Of a stretch of 64,000 bases of DNA, positions 19,398 to 28,834 are shown piece by piece. The DNA comes from Kineococcus sp. TRM81007 (GTDB lineage Bacteria > Actinomycetota > Actinomycetes > Actinomycetales > Kineococcaceae). Each line of letters opens with the position of its first letter. Position 1 is the first letter of the stretch. The translations under genes were made by a program, and so were the position numbers. The stretch is from NCBI RefSeq assembly GCF_022669155.1, contig NZ_JALBVB010000040.1, positions 30,755 to 94,754 on the forward strand. The letters run 5' to 3'. The notes under the pieces are model-generated. The model was not told the origin of the DNA, ran no database searches, and saw only the letters and a program-made list of their open reading frames with translations.

Positions 19398-19510
19398 AGG
19401 TTTCGGGGGTGGAGCGGGGTGGAGCGGGGTGGGGCGGGGAGTGCGGGGTGGACGCGAGGACGCCCGGGACCCCTCGCGGGGCCCCGGGCGTCGTGCGCGT
19501 CGTCAGCGCG

Positions 19511-19969
19511 TCACTTGGGCGGGGTGACGTCCCCGCGCCAGGCGCCGCTCTCGGCGCCGCGGGTCTCGATGAACTCCTTGAAGCGCTTGAGGTCCGCCTT
19601 GATCTGGCGGTCGTCGGCGCCGACGGCGGCGCCGGCCTTCTCGACCAGGCCCTCGGCCTCCCAGTCCATCTGGACGGTGACCTTGGTCTTGTCGTCGGCG
19701 ATGCGGTGGAAGGTCACGACCCCGGCGTGGTCCTTGCCGTCCACGCTCTTCCACGCGACCCGCTCGTCGGGGTGCTGCTCGGTGATCTCGGTGTCGAACT
19801 CGCGCTCGACGCCGGCGACCTTCGTCTTCCAGTGGTTGCGGGTCTCGGTGATCTGGGTGATCTCCTCGACGCCCTTCATGAACTGCGGGAAGGACTCGAA
19901 CTGCGTCCACTGGTTGTACGCGGTGTGGACGGGGACGTCGACGTCGATGCTCTCGGTCACGCTGCTCAT
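19511..19969 (-). CDS. SRPBCC-fold (cyclase/dehydrase-like) protein
   Basis: A 152-residue START/SRPBCC domain protein of the type with VHTAYNQWTQFESFPQFM near the N-terminus and the central GVVTFHRIADDKTKVT strand. The fold has a hydrophobic cavity for lipids or aromatics. Related small proteins are widespread in stress-resistant actinobacteria without defined function. ATG 19969 is firmly set by AGGAGG with 9-nt spacing, one of the strongest ribosome binding sites in the window. Confidence 0.85.
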   Translation of the reverse strand: MSSVTESIDVDVPVHTAYNQWTQFESFPQFMKGVEEITQITETRNHWKTKVAGVEREFDTEITEQHPDERVAWKSVDGKDHAGVVTFHRIADDKTKVTVQMDWEAEGLVEKAGAAVGADDRQIKADLKRFKEFIETRGAESGAWRGDVTPPK

Positions 19970-20095
19970 GGAAGAACTCCTCCTGCGGCCCCCGGTGCTG
20001 GAGCCGCTCGTCGTCCTGGTACGTGCTGATCCCACTGTGCCCGCGCCGGGCGGGGCGTGCACCTCGGAGGTGGTGCCCGTGCGCGCCTGGCCGGC

Positions 20096-20446
20096 TCAGC
20101 TCCCCTTCAGGGGGTCGTTGCCCCAGTTCATGAGGGAGTAGCGCCACTTGGTGTCCGTGACGTCACCCTCGGGCCGTTGCGCGGAGTGCCGGTGGACGTA
20201 GCCGACGACCTTCTTCATGTGGGCGTAGTCGTCGTCGCCCAAGTCGGCCTCCTTCGCCCGGAGGATCTCCACGATCCGCCGGCCGGAGGCGTGCCCGACG
20301 GACTCGCCGCCGTCGCTCTGCCCCACCGACCTCGACTCGTCCGTCTCGAGCCACTGCTCCAGCTCCTTCGGCGTCATGTTGACCGCCTCGCCGAAGTCGC
20401 GGGCGATGCCGCGGCGGTCGTCGTCGCTGAGCGTCTGCTCCGCCAT
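20096..20446 (-). CDS. DUF3140-family small protein
   Basis: A 116-residue protein with the family pattern FGEAVNMTPKELEQWLETDES, a HASGRRIVEIL segment and GYVHRHSAQRP. The N-terminal part suggests a small helical DNA-binding-like fold, related in composition to the DUF3140/YjdC-type proteins of bacteria and fungi. Function is unknown. It lies 17 nt downstream of the radical SAM gene and may be co-transcribed with it. Confidence 0.8.
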   Translation of the reverse strand: MAEQTLSDDDRRGIARDFGEAVNMTPKELEQWLETDESRSVGQSDGGESVGHASGRRIVEILRAKEADLGDDDYAHMKKVVGYVHRHSAQRPEGDVTDTKWRYSLMNWGNDPLKGS

Positions 20447-20463
20447 GCGATCAGCGTGTCGCG

Positions 20464-21528
20464 TCAGAAGGCGTAGCGCACGTCGAGGTAGGGGGCGCGC
20501 TCGGCGATGAGGTCGAGCAGTTGCCGCACGTACCGGCCCTTGTCGCCGGTGCGGTACCGGACGTTCACCCCACCGCCCTCGGAACGTTTGCGCTCCTGCA
20601 TCGACGGCCGCCACAGCAGGTCCTCCGCCTTGGGGTGCCAGCCGAGGTTGACCTCGTGCAGCTGCTCGTTGTGGGTCAGGAAGATCACCTCGGCGGCGAG
20701 CTGGCGCTTGGTGGCCTCGTTCGTGGCGTCGCCGAGCTGGTCCAGCAGTCGCGCCCACTGCTGCAGCCACCCGTCGGTGACGACGACGGGGGAGAGGTTC
20801 ACGTGCACCTCGTAGCCGGCAGCGGTGAAGTCGTCCAGCGCCGCCAGCCGGGCGGCGACGGGGCTGGTGCGCACGTCGAGGACCTTCGCGACCTCCTCCG
20901 GCATGAGGGAGAACCGCACCCGGGTGCGCCCGCGCGGGTCCAGCTCGAGCAGGCGCCGGTTGACGTGCTTGGTCGCGAACGACGCCTTCGCGGTGGGCAG
21001 GTCGCGGAACAGGGCGACGAGGTCGTCGACGTTGCCGGAGACCTCCGCGTCCACGGAGCAGTCGCTGTTCTCGCCGACGTCGTACACCCAGGAGTGCGGG
21101 TCCACCTGGTTCGGTTCCGCCTTGTCGCCCTGCCGGGCGACGTGGCGGCGCAGGTACCTGGTGATCTGCTCGATGTTCGCGAACACCGTGATCGGGTTGC
21201 TGTACCCCTTGCGGCGCGGGACGTAGCAGTAGGCGCACGCCATGGCGCAGCCGTTCGCGGTGGAGGGGGCGATGAAGTCCGCGGAGCGGCCGTTGGGGCG
21301 TGCGCTCAGCGACTTCTTCACCCCCAGCACGAGCGCCTCGCGCTTGATCCGCACCCAGCGCGCCACGTTCGTCTCGTCGCCGTGCAGCTCGGGGATGTTC
21401 CAGTGGCTGGCGACCTCCACGCGGGTGGCGTCCGGCCACCTGTCCAGGACCTCTCGACCGCGGGGCAGCTCCGCCGCGGCCCGTTCGTAGTAGATCCTCG
21501 TGACGTCCACCAGCCGCTGCTCCCGCAC
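20464..21528 (-). CDS. Spore photoproduct lyase-family radical SAM protein
   Basis: A 354-residue enzyme with the [4Fe-4S]/SAM motif CAMACAYC near residue 97 and the family phrases SHWNIPELHG, NGRSADFIAPSTANG and GENSDCSVDAE. It closely follows the actinobacterial SPL branch. Characterised SPL enzymes repair spore photoproduct thymine lesions; the role in non-endospore formers is unproven. GTG 21528 has only a weak ribosome site; GTG 21510, preceded by GGGAG, may be the true start. It diverges from the SDR-recQ pair. Confidence 0.87.
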   Translation of the reverse strand: MREQRLVDVTRIYYERAAAELPRGREVLDRWPDATRVEVASHWNIPELHGDETNVARWVRIKREALVLGVKKSLSARPNGRSADFIAPSTANGCAMACAYCYVPRRKGYSNPITVFANIEQITRYLRRHVARQGDKAEPNQVDPHSWVYDVGENSDCSVDAEVSGNVDDLVALFRDLPTAKASFATKHVNRRLLELDPRGRTRVRFSLMPEEVAKVLDVRTSPVAARLAALDDFTAAGYEVHVNLSPVVVTDGWLQQWARLLDQLGDATNEATKRQLAAEVIFLTHNEQLHEVNLGWHPKAEDLLWRPSMQERKRSEGGGVNVRYRTGDKGRYVRQLLDLIAERAPYLDVRYAF

Positions 21529-21613
21529 ACCCGCAGTGTGCCGGTCGCCCCCGACACCGGCGCGCTCGGCGCTCGCCGCGCGGGCCGCCGCGACGCTGCC
21601 TAGCGTGGGGTCC

Positions 21614-22507
21614 GTGAGCGACCAGTACACCTTCCAGAACCCGGTGACGCAGTACCGCACGGAGGGCTTCGAGCCCCAGCCGCAGGAGGGTCCCGGCCTG
21701 GCGAGCGAGCAGGGCCCGGCCCCCGACCACGGCGAGTCCACCTACCGCGGCACCGGCCGCCTGGCCGGCCGCAAGGCGCTGGTCACCGGTGCCGACTCCG
21801 GCATCGGCCGCGCCGCGACGATCGCGTTCGCCCGCGAGGGCGCTGACGTCGTGCTCAACTACCTGCCCGAGGAGCAGCAGGACGCCGAGCAGGTCGCGCA
21901 GCTCGTGCGCGACGCCGGCCGCAAGGCCGTGCTGGCTCCCGGTGACCTGACCGACGAGGCGTTCGCCCGCTCCCTGGTGCGCACCACCGTCGACGAGCTG
22001 GGCGGCGTCGACCTCATCGCGAACGTCGCCGGCAAGCAGCAGCACGTCGAGGACGTCGCCGACCTCACCTCGGCGCAGTTCGACGAGACGGTGCGCACGA
22101 ACCTGAACGCGCTGTTCTGGATCGTGCAGGAGGCGGTGCCGCACCTGCCGCCGGGCTCCGCGGTCGTCAACACCTCCTCCGTGCAGGGCTACCAGCCGTC
22201 CCCGAACCTCGTGGACTACGCCACGACGAAGTCCGGGATCATCGCCATGTCCAAGGCGCTGGCGCAGCAGCTGGCCCCGAAGGGGATCCGCGTCAACGTG
22301 GTCGCCCCCGGCCCGGTGTGGACGCCGCTGCAGATCGCGGGCGGGCAGCCGGACGAGGCGATGCCGGAGTTCGGGCAGTCGACGCCCATCGGTCGCGCCG
22401 CGCAGCCCGCCGAGCTGGCTCCCGCGTACGTCTTCCTCGCCTCCCCGGAGTCCAGCTACGTGGTGGGCGAGGTGCTCAACGTCAACGGGGGGATGCCGAC
22501 GCCGTGA
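21614..22507 (+). CDS. YghA-like short-chain dehydrogenase/reductase
   Basis: NAD(P)-dependent oxidoreductase of 297 residues with the extended N-terminus typical of the YghA/GS39 group ([15 protein letters not shown]-type leader). The Rossmann motif [11 protein letters not shown] lies near residue 62, the N-V-A-G motif near 142, and the catalytic Ser/Tyr/Lys in SSVQGY...DYATTKSG near 185-205. The stop overlaps the recQ start by 4 bp. Members are often osmotic or oxidative stress induced. Substrate is unknown. Confidence 0.88.
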   Translation: MSDQYTFQNPVTQYRTEGFEPQPQEGPGLASEQGPAPDHGESTYRGTGRLAGRKALVTGADSGIGRAATIAFAREGADVVLNYLPEEQQDAEQVAQLVRDAGRKAVLAPGDLTDEAFARSLVRTTVDELGGVDLIANVAGKQQHVEDVADLTSAQFDETVRTNLNALFWIVQEAVPHLPPGSAVVNTSSVQGYQPSPNLVDYATTKSGIIAMSKALAQQLAPKGIRVNVVAPGPVWTPLQIAGGQPDEAMPEFGQSTPIGRAAQPAELAPAYVFLASPESSYVVGEVLNVNGGMPTP

Positions 22508-24150
22508 GCGGTGGCGGTGACCGGCGCGCCGAGCTGCTGCGCACCGCGCGCGAGGCGTTCGGGTACCGGGAGCTGCGCCCCGGGCAGGCCGAGGCGATGG
22601 AGGCGGTGCTGGCCGGGCGTGACGTCCTGGCCGTCATGCCCACCGGTGCGGGCAAGTCGGCGATCCACCAGGTGCCGGCGCTGCTGCTGGACGGCCCCGT
22701 CGTCGTGGTGTCCCCGCTCATCGCCCTGCAGCGCGACCAGGTGGACGGCTTGCGCGAGGACGCGCGCCGCGGCGGCGCGGTGATGCTGAACTCCCAGCTG
22801 CCGGCGTCCGCCTGGCGCGAGGCGAGGGAGTCGCTGCGCACCGGGGACGTGCGGTTCGTGTTCCTCGCCCCCGAGCAGCTGGCGCGCGACGAGGTGATCG
22901 ACGAGCTCGCGGAGCTCCGGCCCCGCCTGCTGGTGGTGGACGAGGCGCACTGCGTGTCCTCCTGGGGCCACGACTTCCGTCCGCAGTACCTGCGGCTGGG
23001 GTCGGCCGCCGAGCGGCTGGGCCGCCCGCAGGTGGTGGCCCTGACGGCCACCGCCAGCCCGCAGGTGCGCGCCGAGGTGCTGGAGCAGCTGCGGCTGCGC
23101 GACCCGCTGGTGCTCGTGGAGGGTTTCGACCGCCCCGAGATCGACCTGCAGGTGCGCCGGTACTCCGACGCGGGCCGCCAGCGCGCCGGGGTGCTGGACT
23201 CGGTGACCGCGACGGACGGTGCCGTCATCGTCTACGTGGCGCGGCGCCGCGACGCGGAGGAACTGGCCTCGGAACTGCGCGAGGCGGGCCGGGCGGCGGA
23301 CTTCTACCACGCGGGCCGCAAGCGCGCCGACCGAGACCGGGTGCTGCGCGAGTTCGTCGACGGCGCCCTGGACGTGGTGGTCGCCACGAACGCGTTCGGC
23401 ATGGGGATCGACAAGCCCGACGTGCGCGCGGTCGTGCACGCCCACGTCCCGGACTCCCTGGACAGCTACTACCAGGAGATCGGTCGTGCCGCCCGCGACG
23501 GGCAGCCGGCTCGCGCGGTCCTGCACCACCGGCCCGAAGACCTGGGTCTGCGGACGTTCTTCACCTCCGGCGTCGCCAGGGCCGAACCGCTGCGGGAGGT
23601 CGCCGCGGCGGTGCGCGCCCACGACGGACCCGTGGGACCCACGGAGCTGCGCCGGGAGCTGGGCACCACCGCCACCCGCCTGGCGGGTGTGGTGAACCTC
23701 CTGCAGGAGGTGGGCGCCGTCCACGAGGACGAGCGCGGCCGGTTGCTCGCCGCCCCCGGTGGGCCTGGACCCGCGGACGCGGCGGCGGCCGCCGTGGAGC
23801 TGTCGGAGCGGCAGCGTTCCGTGGAGCGGTCCCGGCTGGAGATGATGCGCACGTACGCGGAGACCACCGCGTGCCGCCGGCAGTTCCTCCTCGGGTACTT
23901 CGGCGAGGAGCTGGACCAGCCGTGCGGGCACTGCGACACCTGCCGCGCGGGAACCGCGCAGGAGCACAGCGACACCGGTAGCGACGAGCCGTTCCCCGTG
24001 GGCTCCACCGTGCAGCACCCGGAGTGGGGTGCGGGGCAGGTGATGCACTACGAGGAGGACCGCGTCACCGTGCTGTTCGAGGCCGTGGGTTACCGCGCCC
24101 TCGCCCTCGGCCTCGTGGAGGAGCGCGACCTGTTGCGGCCGGCGAGCTGA
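22504..24150 (+). CDS. recQ: RecQ-family ATP-dependent DNA helicase
   Basis: A 548-residue 3'-5' helicase. Walker A is [18 protein letters not shown] near residue 45, motif II is [17 protein letters not shown] near 148, and motif VI is [16 protein letters not shown] zinc-binding RecQ-C-terminal Cys set ([12 protein letters not shown]...CGHCDTC) is followed by an extra ~50-residue beta-rich domain ([23 protein letters not shown]). HRDC is absent. It is translationally coupled to the upstream SDR gene (GTGA). It acts in recombination repair. Confidence 0.93.
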   Translation: MSGGGDRRAELLRTAREAFGYRELRPGQAEAMEAVLAGRDVLAVMPTGAGKSAIHQVPALLLDGPVVVVSPLIALQRDQVDGLREDARRGGAVMLNSQLPASAWREARESLRTGDVRFVFLAPEQLARDEVIDELAELRPRLLVVDEAHCVSSWGHDFRPQYLRLGSAAERLGRPQVVALTATASPQVRAEVLEQLRLRDPLVLVEGFDRPEIDLQVRRYSDAGRQRAGVLDSVTATDGAVIVYVARRRDAEELASELREAGRAADFYHAGRKRADRDRVLREFVDGALDVVVATNAFGMGIDKPDVRAVVHAHVPDSLDSYYQEIGRAARDGQPARAVLHHRPEDLGLRTFFTSGVARAEPLREVAAAVRAHDGPVGPTELRRELGTTATRLAGVVNLLQEVGAVHEDERGRLLAAPGGPGPADAAAAAVELSERQRSVERSRLEMMRTYAETTACRRQFLLGYFGEELDQPCGHCDTCRAGTAQEHSDTGSDEPFPVGSTVQHPEWGAGQVMHYEEDRVTVLFEAVGYRALALGLVEERDLLRPAS

Positions 24151-24163
24151 ACCCGCCGGCCGC
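24135..24163. terminator. Perfect 10-bp stem between convergent genes
   Basis: GCGGCCGGCG / CGCCGGCCGC with a 9-nt loop spans the recQ stop codon and lies 7 nt before the end of the siderophore-binding gene on the other strand. A likely bidirectional terminator. Confidence 0.6.
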
Positions 24164-24169
24164 GGCGTC

Positions 24170-25180
24170 TCACAGCTCGGCGGGCACCGTGGCGGGGTCG
24201 CCGTCGCTCGCGGCGGCGAGCTGCGGCACGGCCAGCTCGACCGCGTACGGCAGCGACAGCGGGCTGGCGAACCCCAGGGCGCCGGCGAAGTCCCCGGCGA
24301 AGTCACCCACGTAGACGGTGCGGTTCTCGGTGACGACCGGCAGGGCCGCGGCCAGCGGGTTCGCGGCGAACTCCTCGCGGGTGGCGCCCAGGACGACGAG
24401 CACGTCGGTGTCGAGCAGGGACACCTGCTCGGCGCTGACCTCGCCGGTGGTGCCGGAGGCGGTGAACCCCAGGTCGGTGAAGAACCGGCCGCGCGGGTCG
24501 GAGGAGTCCAGCGCGTAGTAGCCGGAGTCGAGCACGAGCACCACGCTGATGGTGCGCTCGGCGAACTCGGGGTGCGCGTCGCGGGCCGCGGCGATCTTTC
24601 CCTCCACCTCGGCGGTGAGCGCCTCGGCCTCCTCGGACTTGCCCAGGGCGGTGCCGGTGGCGGCGAGCTGCTCCTGCCAGGTGGCGGTGGAGCCGCCCTC
24701 CGGCGACATCTCCAGGTCCCCGACAGTGGGGGCGACGCCGGACAGCTGCTGGTAGAGGCCCTCGGTGAGGAACGCGTACGTGCCCACGACGAGGTCGGGC
24801 GACAGCGCGGCGATGGCCTCCACGCTGAGCTCCGTCGAGCCCACCAGCGGCAGCGGCTCGGCGGGCAGCAGGTCCTGCGCCCACGGGCGGGTGGAGGCGT
24901 CGTAGCCCAGGTTCTCGCGCACGCCGACGGGGGTGACCCCGAGGGCGAGGACGAAGTCCTGGTCGTTGAAGCCGACGGTCACCACCCGCTGCGGCTCCTC
25001 CTCGATCGTGGTGCTGCCGAAGGCGTGCTCCACGGTGGCGGGGAACGCCCCGGTGTCCGCGCTGCCGGTCGCGGGGGCGGCCGCCGCGTCGCCGCCCTCG
25101 TCGCCGTCCCCGCACGCTGCGGTGGCGGCCAGCACCCCGGCGGTGGTGAGGGCGGTCGTCAGCAGGGTGCGGCGGCGCAT
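24170..25180 (-). CDS. Iron-siderophore ABC transporter substrate-binding lipoprotein
   Basis: A 336-residue periplasmic-binding-type protein of the FepB/FhuD class III fold. The signal peptide has a twin-Arg-like MRRRTLLTT, and the lipobox Cys in AATAAC (about residue 23) gives membrane anchoring. The core has PQRVVTVGFNDQDFVLALGV and LSPDLVVGTYAF. ATG 25180 is preceded by GGAG. An IdeR/DmdR-like box lies 49 bp upstream, indicating iron repression. No permease or ATPase genes are adjacent, so it works with a transporter encoded elsewhere. Confidence 0.9.
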   Translation of the reverse strand: MRRRTLLTTALTTAGVLAATAACGDGDEGGDAAAAPATGSADTGAFPATVEHAFGSTTIEEEPQRVVTVGFNDQDFVLALGVTPVGVRENLGYDASTRPWAQDLLPAEPLPLVGSTELSVEAIAALSPDLVVGTYAFLTEGLYQQLSGVAPTVGDLEMSPEGGSTATWQEQLAATGTALGKSEEAEALTAEVEGKIAAARDAHPEFAERTISVVLVLDSGYYALDSSDPRGRFFTDLGFTASGTTGEVSAEQVSLLDTDVLVVLGATREEFAANPLAAALPVVTENRTVYVGDFAGDFAGALGFASPLSLPYAVELAVPQLAAASDGDPATVPAEL

Positions 25181-25228
25181 GCGGAGCTCCAGGGTCGTGG
25201 TGGTGGCCGCGAGGATCCCGCGACGCGG

Positions 25229-25247
25229 TGAGGATAGCCTCCCCTGA
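25229..25247. promoter_or_regulatory. IdeR/DmdR-type iron box
   Basis: Reading on the minus strand, TCAGGGGAGGCTATCCTCA matches 14 of 19 positions of the recalled IdeR/DmdR consensus TTAGGTTAGSCTAACCTAA, including the AG-S-CT centre and both AGG/CCT half sites. It lies just upstream of the siderophore-binding lipoprotein gene. Confidence 0.72.
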
Positions 25248-25281
25248 GCAGGGGCGGCCAGGGCTCCGGGTCGCGCCGCGC

Positions 25282-27657
25282 TCAGACGCCGACGTACGCC
25301 GCCAGGTGCTCGCCGGTCAGGGTGGAGCGGGCGGCGACGAGCTCGGCGGGCGTGCCCTCGAAGACGACCCGGCCGCCGTCGTGGCCCGCCCCGGGGCCGA
25401 GGTCGATGATCCGGTCGGCGTGCGCGATGACCGCCTGGTGGTGCTCGATGACGACGACCGACGTGCCCGCGTCCACGAGCCGGTCCAGCAGGCCGAGCAG
25501 CTGCTCGACGTCGGCGAGGTGCAGCCCGGTGGTCGGCTCGTCGAGGACGTAGACACCGCCCTCCTGGCCCATGTGCGTGGCCAGCTTCAGCCGCTGCCGC
25601 TCGCCGCCGGACAGCGTGGTGAGCGGCTGGCCGAGGGTGAGGTAGCCGAGCCCGACGTCGGCGAGCCGACCCAGGACGGCGTGCGCGGCCGGGATGCGCG
25701 CCTCCCCGGCGCCGAAGAACTCCCCGGCCTCGGCCACCGTCATCGCGAGCACCTCGCTGATGTCGCGCCCGGCGAGGCGGTGCTCCAGGACCGCGGCCTG
25801 GAACCGCTTGCCCTCGCAGTCCTCGCAGGTGGTCGCGACGCCGGCCATCACCCCCAGGTCGGTGTAGACGACGCCGGCGCCGCCGCAGGTGGGGCAGGCG
25901 CCCTCGGAGTTCGCGCTGAACAGCGCGGGCTTGACGCCGTTGGCCTTCGCGAACGCCTTGCGGACCGGCTCGAGCAGCCCGGTGTACGTGGCGGGGTTGC
26001 TGCGGCGCGAGCCGCGGATGGCGCCCTGGTCGACCACGACCACCCCGTCGCGCCCGGCGATCGACCCGTGCACGAGCGAGCTCTTGCCCGAGCCCGCCAC
26101 CCCGGTGACGACGACCAGCACCCCGAGCGGGACGTCGACGTCGACGCCCTTCAGGTTGTGGGTGCTCGCACCGCGGACCTCCAGCACGCCGGTGGGTTCC
26201 CGCACCGTCTCCTTCAGGCGCGTGCGGTCGTCGAGGTGACGGCCGGTCGTCGTGCCGCTGGCCCGCAACCCCTCCACGGTGCCCTCGAAGCACACGGTGC
26301 CACCGGCCGTCCCGGCGCCGGGACCGAGGTCGACCACGTGGTCGGCGATCGCGATCGCCTCGGGCTTGTGCTCCACGACGAGCACGGTGTTGCCCTTGTC
26401 CCGCAGCCGCAGCAGCAGGTCGTTCATCCGCGCCACGTCGTGCGGGTGCAGCCCGATCGTCGGTTCGTCGAAGACGTAGGTGACGTCGGTGAGCGCCGAG
26501 CCGAGGTGGCGGATCATCTTGGTGCGTTGCGCCTCACCGCCCGACAGCGTGCCCGACGGGCGGTCGAGCGAGAGGTACCCCAGGCCGATCTCCGTGAACG
26601 AGTCGAGCAGGTGCCGCAGCCCCGCCAGCAGCGGCGCCACCGAGGGCTCGTCGAGCTCGCCGACCCACCGGGCCGCGTCGCTGATCTGCATCGCGCAGAC
26701 GTCGGCGATGTTCTTCCCGGCGATCCGCGACGAGCGCGCCTCGGGGGCGAGCCGGGTGCCGTCGCACTCGGGGCACGTCTGGAACGTCACCGCCCGCTCC
26801 ACGAAGCGGCGGACGTGCGGCTGCAGCGCGTCCACGTCCTTGGAGAGCACGGACTTCCGGATCTTGGGGATCACGCCCTCGTAGGTGAGGTTGACGCCCT
26901 CGACCTTGACCTTGGTCGGTTCCTTGTGGAGCAGGTCGTGCAGCTCCCTCTTCGTGTACTTCCCGATCGGCTTGCCCAGGTCGAGCCCGATGCCCTGGAA
27001 GAGGCGGCCGTACCAGCCGTCCATGCTGTAACCGGGGACCAGGAGCGCGCCCTCGCTCAGGGACCTGGTCGCGTCGTACAGCGCCGCGCGGTCGATGTCG
27101 TTGACCGTGCCCGCGCCCTCGCACCGCGGGCACATGCCGCCCAGGCGGCTGAACGTCGCCTTCTCCGCCTTGGTGCGCTCGCCGCGCTGGACCGTGATCG
27201 CGCCGCTGGCCCGCACCGAGGGGACGTTGAAGGAGAACGCCCCGGGGCCGCCGATGCGCGGCGTGCCGAGCCGGCTGAACAGGATGCGCAGCATCGCGTG
27301 GGCGTCCGTGGCGGTGCCGACGGTGGAGCGCGGGTTGGCGCCCATCCGCTCCTGGTCCACGACGATGGCCGTCGTCAGCCCGTCGAGCACGTCGACCTCG
27401 GGCCGCGACAGCGCCGGCATGAAACCCTGCACGAACGTGCTGTACGTCTCGTTGATGAGCCGCTGCGACTCCGCGGCGATGGTCCCGAACACCAGCGAGC
27501 TCTTGCCGGAACCGGAGACCCCGGTGAACACCGTCAGCCGGCGCTTGGGGATCTCGACGCTGACGTCCTTGAGGTTGTTCTCGCGTGCCCCGTGCACGCG
27601 GATCAGGTCGTGGCCGTCCGCGGGGTGCTGCGCACCCGTCCCCGTGCTCTCGCCCAC
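25282..27657 (-). CDS. UvrA-like ABC ATPase (DrrC/excinuclease-paralogue type)
   Basis: A 791-residue UvrA-related protein, shorter than canonical UvrA (about 950). It has two ABC modules with Walker A GVSGSGKSS and GVAGSGKSS, signatures LSGGEAQR and LSGGERQR, and several CxxC zinc pairs (CPRCEGAG, CPECDGTR, CPTCGGAG, CEDCEGKR). It matches the class that lacks much of the UvrB-binding region and is linked to intercalating drug resistance (DrrC) or damage tolerance. GTG 27657 begins the conserved part; the frame extends to 27810 but would overlap the divergent promoter. Confidence 0.9.
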   Translation of the reverse strand: MGESTGTGAQHPADGHDLIRVHGARENNLKDVSVEIPKRRLTVFTGVSGSGKSSLVFGTIAAESQRLINETYSTFVQGFMPALSRPEVDVLDGLTTAIVVDQERMGANPRSTVGTATDAHAMLRILFSRLGTPRIGGPGAFSFNVPSVRASGAITVQRGERTKAEKATFSRLGGMCPRCEGAGTVNDIDRAALYDATRSLSEGALLVPGYSMDGWYGRLFQGIGLDLGKPIGKYTKRELHDLLHKEPTKVKVEGVNLTYEGVIPKIRKSVLSKDVDALQPHVRRFVERAVTFQTCPECDGTRLAPEARSSRIAGKNIADVCAMQISDAARWVGELDEPSVAPLLAGLRHLLDSFTEIGLGYLSLDRPSGTLSGGEAQRTKMIRHLGSALTDVTYVFDEPTIGLHPHDVARMNDLLLRLRDKGNTVLVVEHKPEAIAIADHVVDLGPGAGTAGGTVCFEGTVEGLRASGTTTGRHLDDRTRLKETVREPTGVLEVRGASTHNLKGVDVDVPLGVLVVVTGVAGSGKSSLVHGSIAGRDGVVVVDQGAIRGSRRSNPATYTGLLEPVRKAFAKANGVKPALFSANSEGACPTCGGAGVVYTDLGVMAGVATTCEDCEGKRFQAAVLEHRLAGRDISEVLAMTVAEAGEFFGAGEARIPAAHAVLGRLADVGLGYLTLGQPLTTLSGGERQRLKLATHMGQEGGVYVLDEPTTGLHLADVEQLLGLLDRLVDAGTSVVVIEHHQAVIAHADRIIDLGPGAGHDGGRVVFEGTPAELVAARSTLTGEHLAAYVGV

Positions 27658-27681
27658 CGGTCGTCTCCGTCCACGGCTCAG

Positions 27682-27698
27682 CGCACCTCTGCGGTGCG
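27682..27698. promoter_or_regulatory. Inverted repeat in divergent intergenic region
   Basis: CGCACC-TCTGC-GGTGCG, with perfect 6-bp arms, sits 25 bp upstream of the UvrA-like gene and 105 bp upstream of the SRPBCC gene. A candidate shared operator; no regulator is identified. Confidence 0.35.
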
Positions 27699-27802
27699 AG
27701 CGGTCCGACTGCCGACGAGGGTGATCGTGCCACGCGGCGGCGGCGTTGCCGAGACCCTCGGGGCTCTGGCTCCACCCCGTGCCGTCGTGCCACCCTCGTG
27801 CG

Positions 27803-28207
27803 GTGACCACCGGATCGCAGCACCTGAGCGTGCACGTCGACCGGCCGGCCGGGCAGGTCTACGCCTTCGCCCGCGACCCGGCGAACCTGACGCGGTGGTC
27901 CTCCGGCGTGGGCACCTCGGTGGTGCACGAGGACGGCGAGTGGTTCGTCCTCGCACCGCAGGGCCGGGCGCGGATCAGGTTCGCCCCGCTCAACGAGTTC
28001 GGCGTGCTCGACCACGACGTGCTGACACCGTCCGGTGAGGAGGTCCACGTGCCGCTGCGGGTCATCGCCGACGGCGACGGGTGCGAGGTGGTGTTCACGC
28101 TGCGCCGCTCGCCCGGCACGAGCGACGCGGACCTCGAGCGGGACGCCGCCCTCGTGACCGAGGACCTCGCCCGCCTGAAGCGGGTCGTGGAGGCCGCACC
28201 GGTGTGA
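27803..28207 (+). CDS. SRPBCC-family protein
   Basis: A 134-residue START-like domain protein. It begins HLSVHVDRPAGQVYAFARDPANLTRW, characteristic of small polyketide cyclase/SRPBCC proteins, and ends in the C-terminal helix DLARLKRVVEA. It probably binds a hydrophobic ligand in the cytoplasm. GTG 27803 lacks a strong ribosome site. It diverges from the UvrA-like gene, separated by 145 bp. Confidence 0.8.
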   Translation: MTTGSQHLSVHVDRPAGQVYAFARDPANLTRWSSGVGTSVVHEDGEWFVLAPQGRARIRFAPLNEFGVLDHDVLTPSGEEVHVPLRVIADGDGCEVVFTLRRSPGTSDADLERDAALVTEDLARLKRVVEAAPV

Positions 28208-28294
28208 ACACCGGCGCGCGACGCCCCCGGACCGCGGGACCGGGTGCCGTCGCAGCGATGAGTCCACCGGCGCTCGCGGGTCGCCGCCGCGTAC

Positions 28295-28834
28295 GTGGGG
28301 ACCGACGCCCTCCTGCTCGGCCGGCGGGCGTACGACATCTTCGCCGCCCACTGGCCGCACCAGCGGGGCGGTGGGATCGCCGCGCTCTTCAACCGCGTCC
28401 CGAAGTACGTGGCCTCCCGCGGCAGGCCGGACCTGTCGTGGGCCGGCTCCACCCAGCTGGGCCCCGACCTCCCCGGCGCGGTGCGCCGGGTCCGTGACCG
28501 GCACGAGCACGTGAAGGTCGTCGGGAGCCTGGACCTGGTGCAGACACTGCTGCGCGAGAAGCTCTTCGACCGTCTGGACCTGCGGGTGCACCCGATCGTG
28601 CTCGGTGCGGGGAAGAAGGTGTTCGGCGGTGGTGCGGTGCCCACGAACCTCACGCTCCTCGAACTCCCGGTCGCCGGCCCGAGGGGCACCGTGCACCTTC
28701 GCTACGCGCTGGCCGACGGCGAACCCGCCACGGGGGACATGAGCGCACCCGATCGCGGTGCCGGGAACGGCGGTCGACCCGCCCCCAGCCCGTCGCGACC
28801 GCACACCGTGGTCAGCTCCTGGCCCACTCCATGA
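28295..28834 (+). pseudogene. RibD/DHFR-like reductase, N-terminal truncation
   Basis: The sequence matches the C-terminal two thirds of the dihydrofolate-reductase-like RibD-C family: ALLLGRRAYDIFAAHWP, VKVVGSLDLVQTLLREKLFD, HPIVLGAGKKVFGG. The usual beginning (a VVSTFVTLDG-type strand plus about 60 residues before the G-R-x-A/T-Y motif) is missing. The 87 bp upstream do not encode it in any frame. It lacks most of the NADPH site, so is probably inactive. The final ~35 residues are unlike the family and overlap the convergent gene. Confidence 0.72.
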
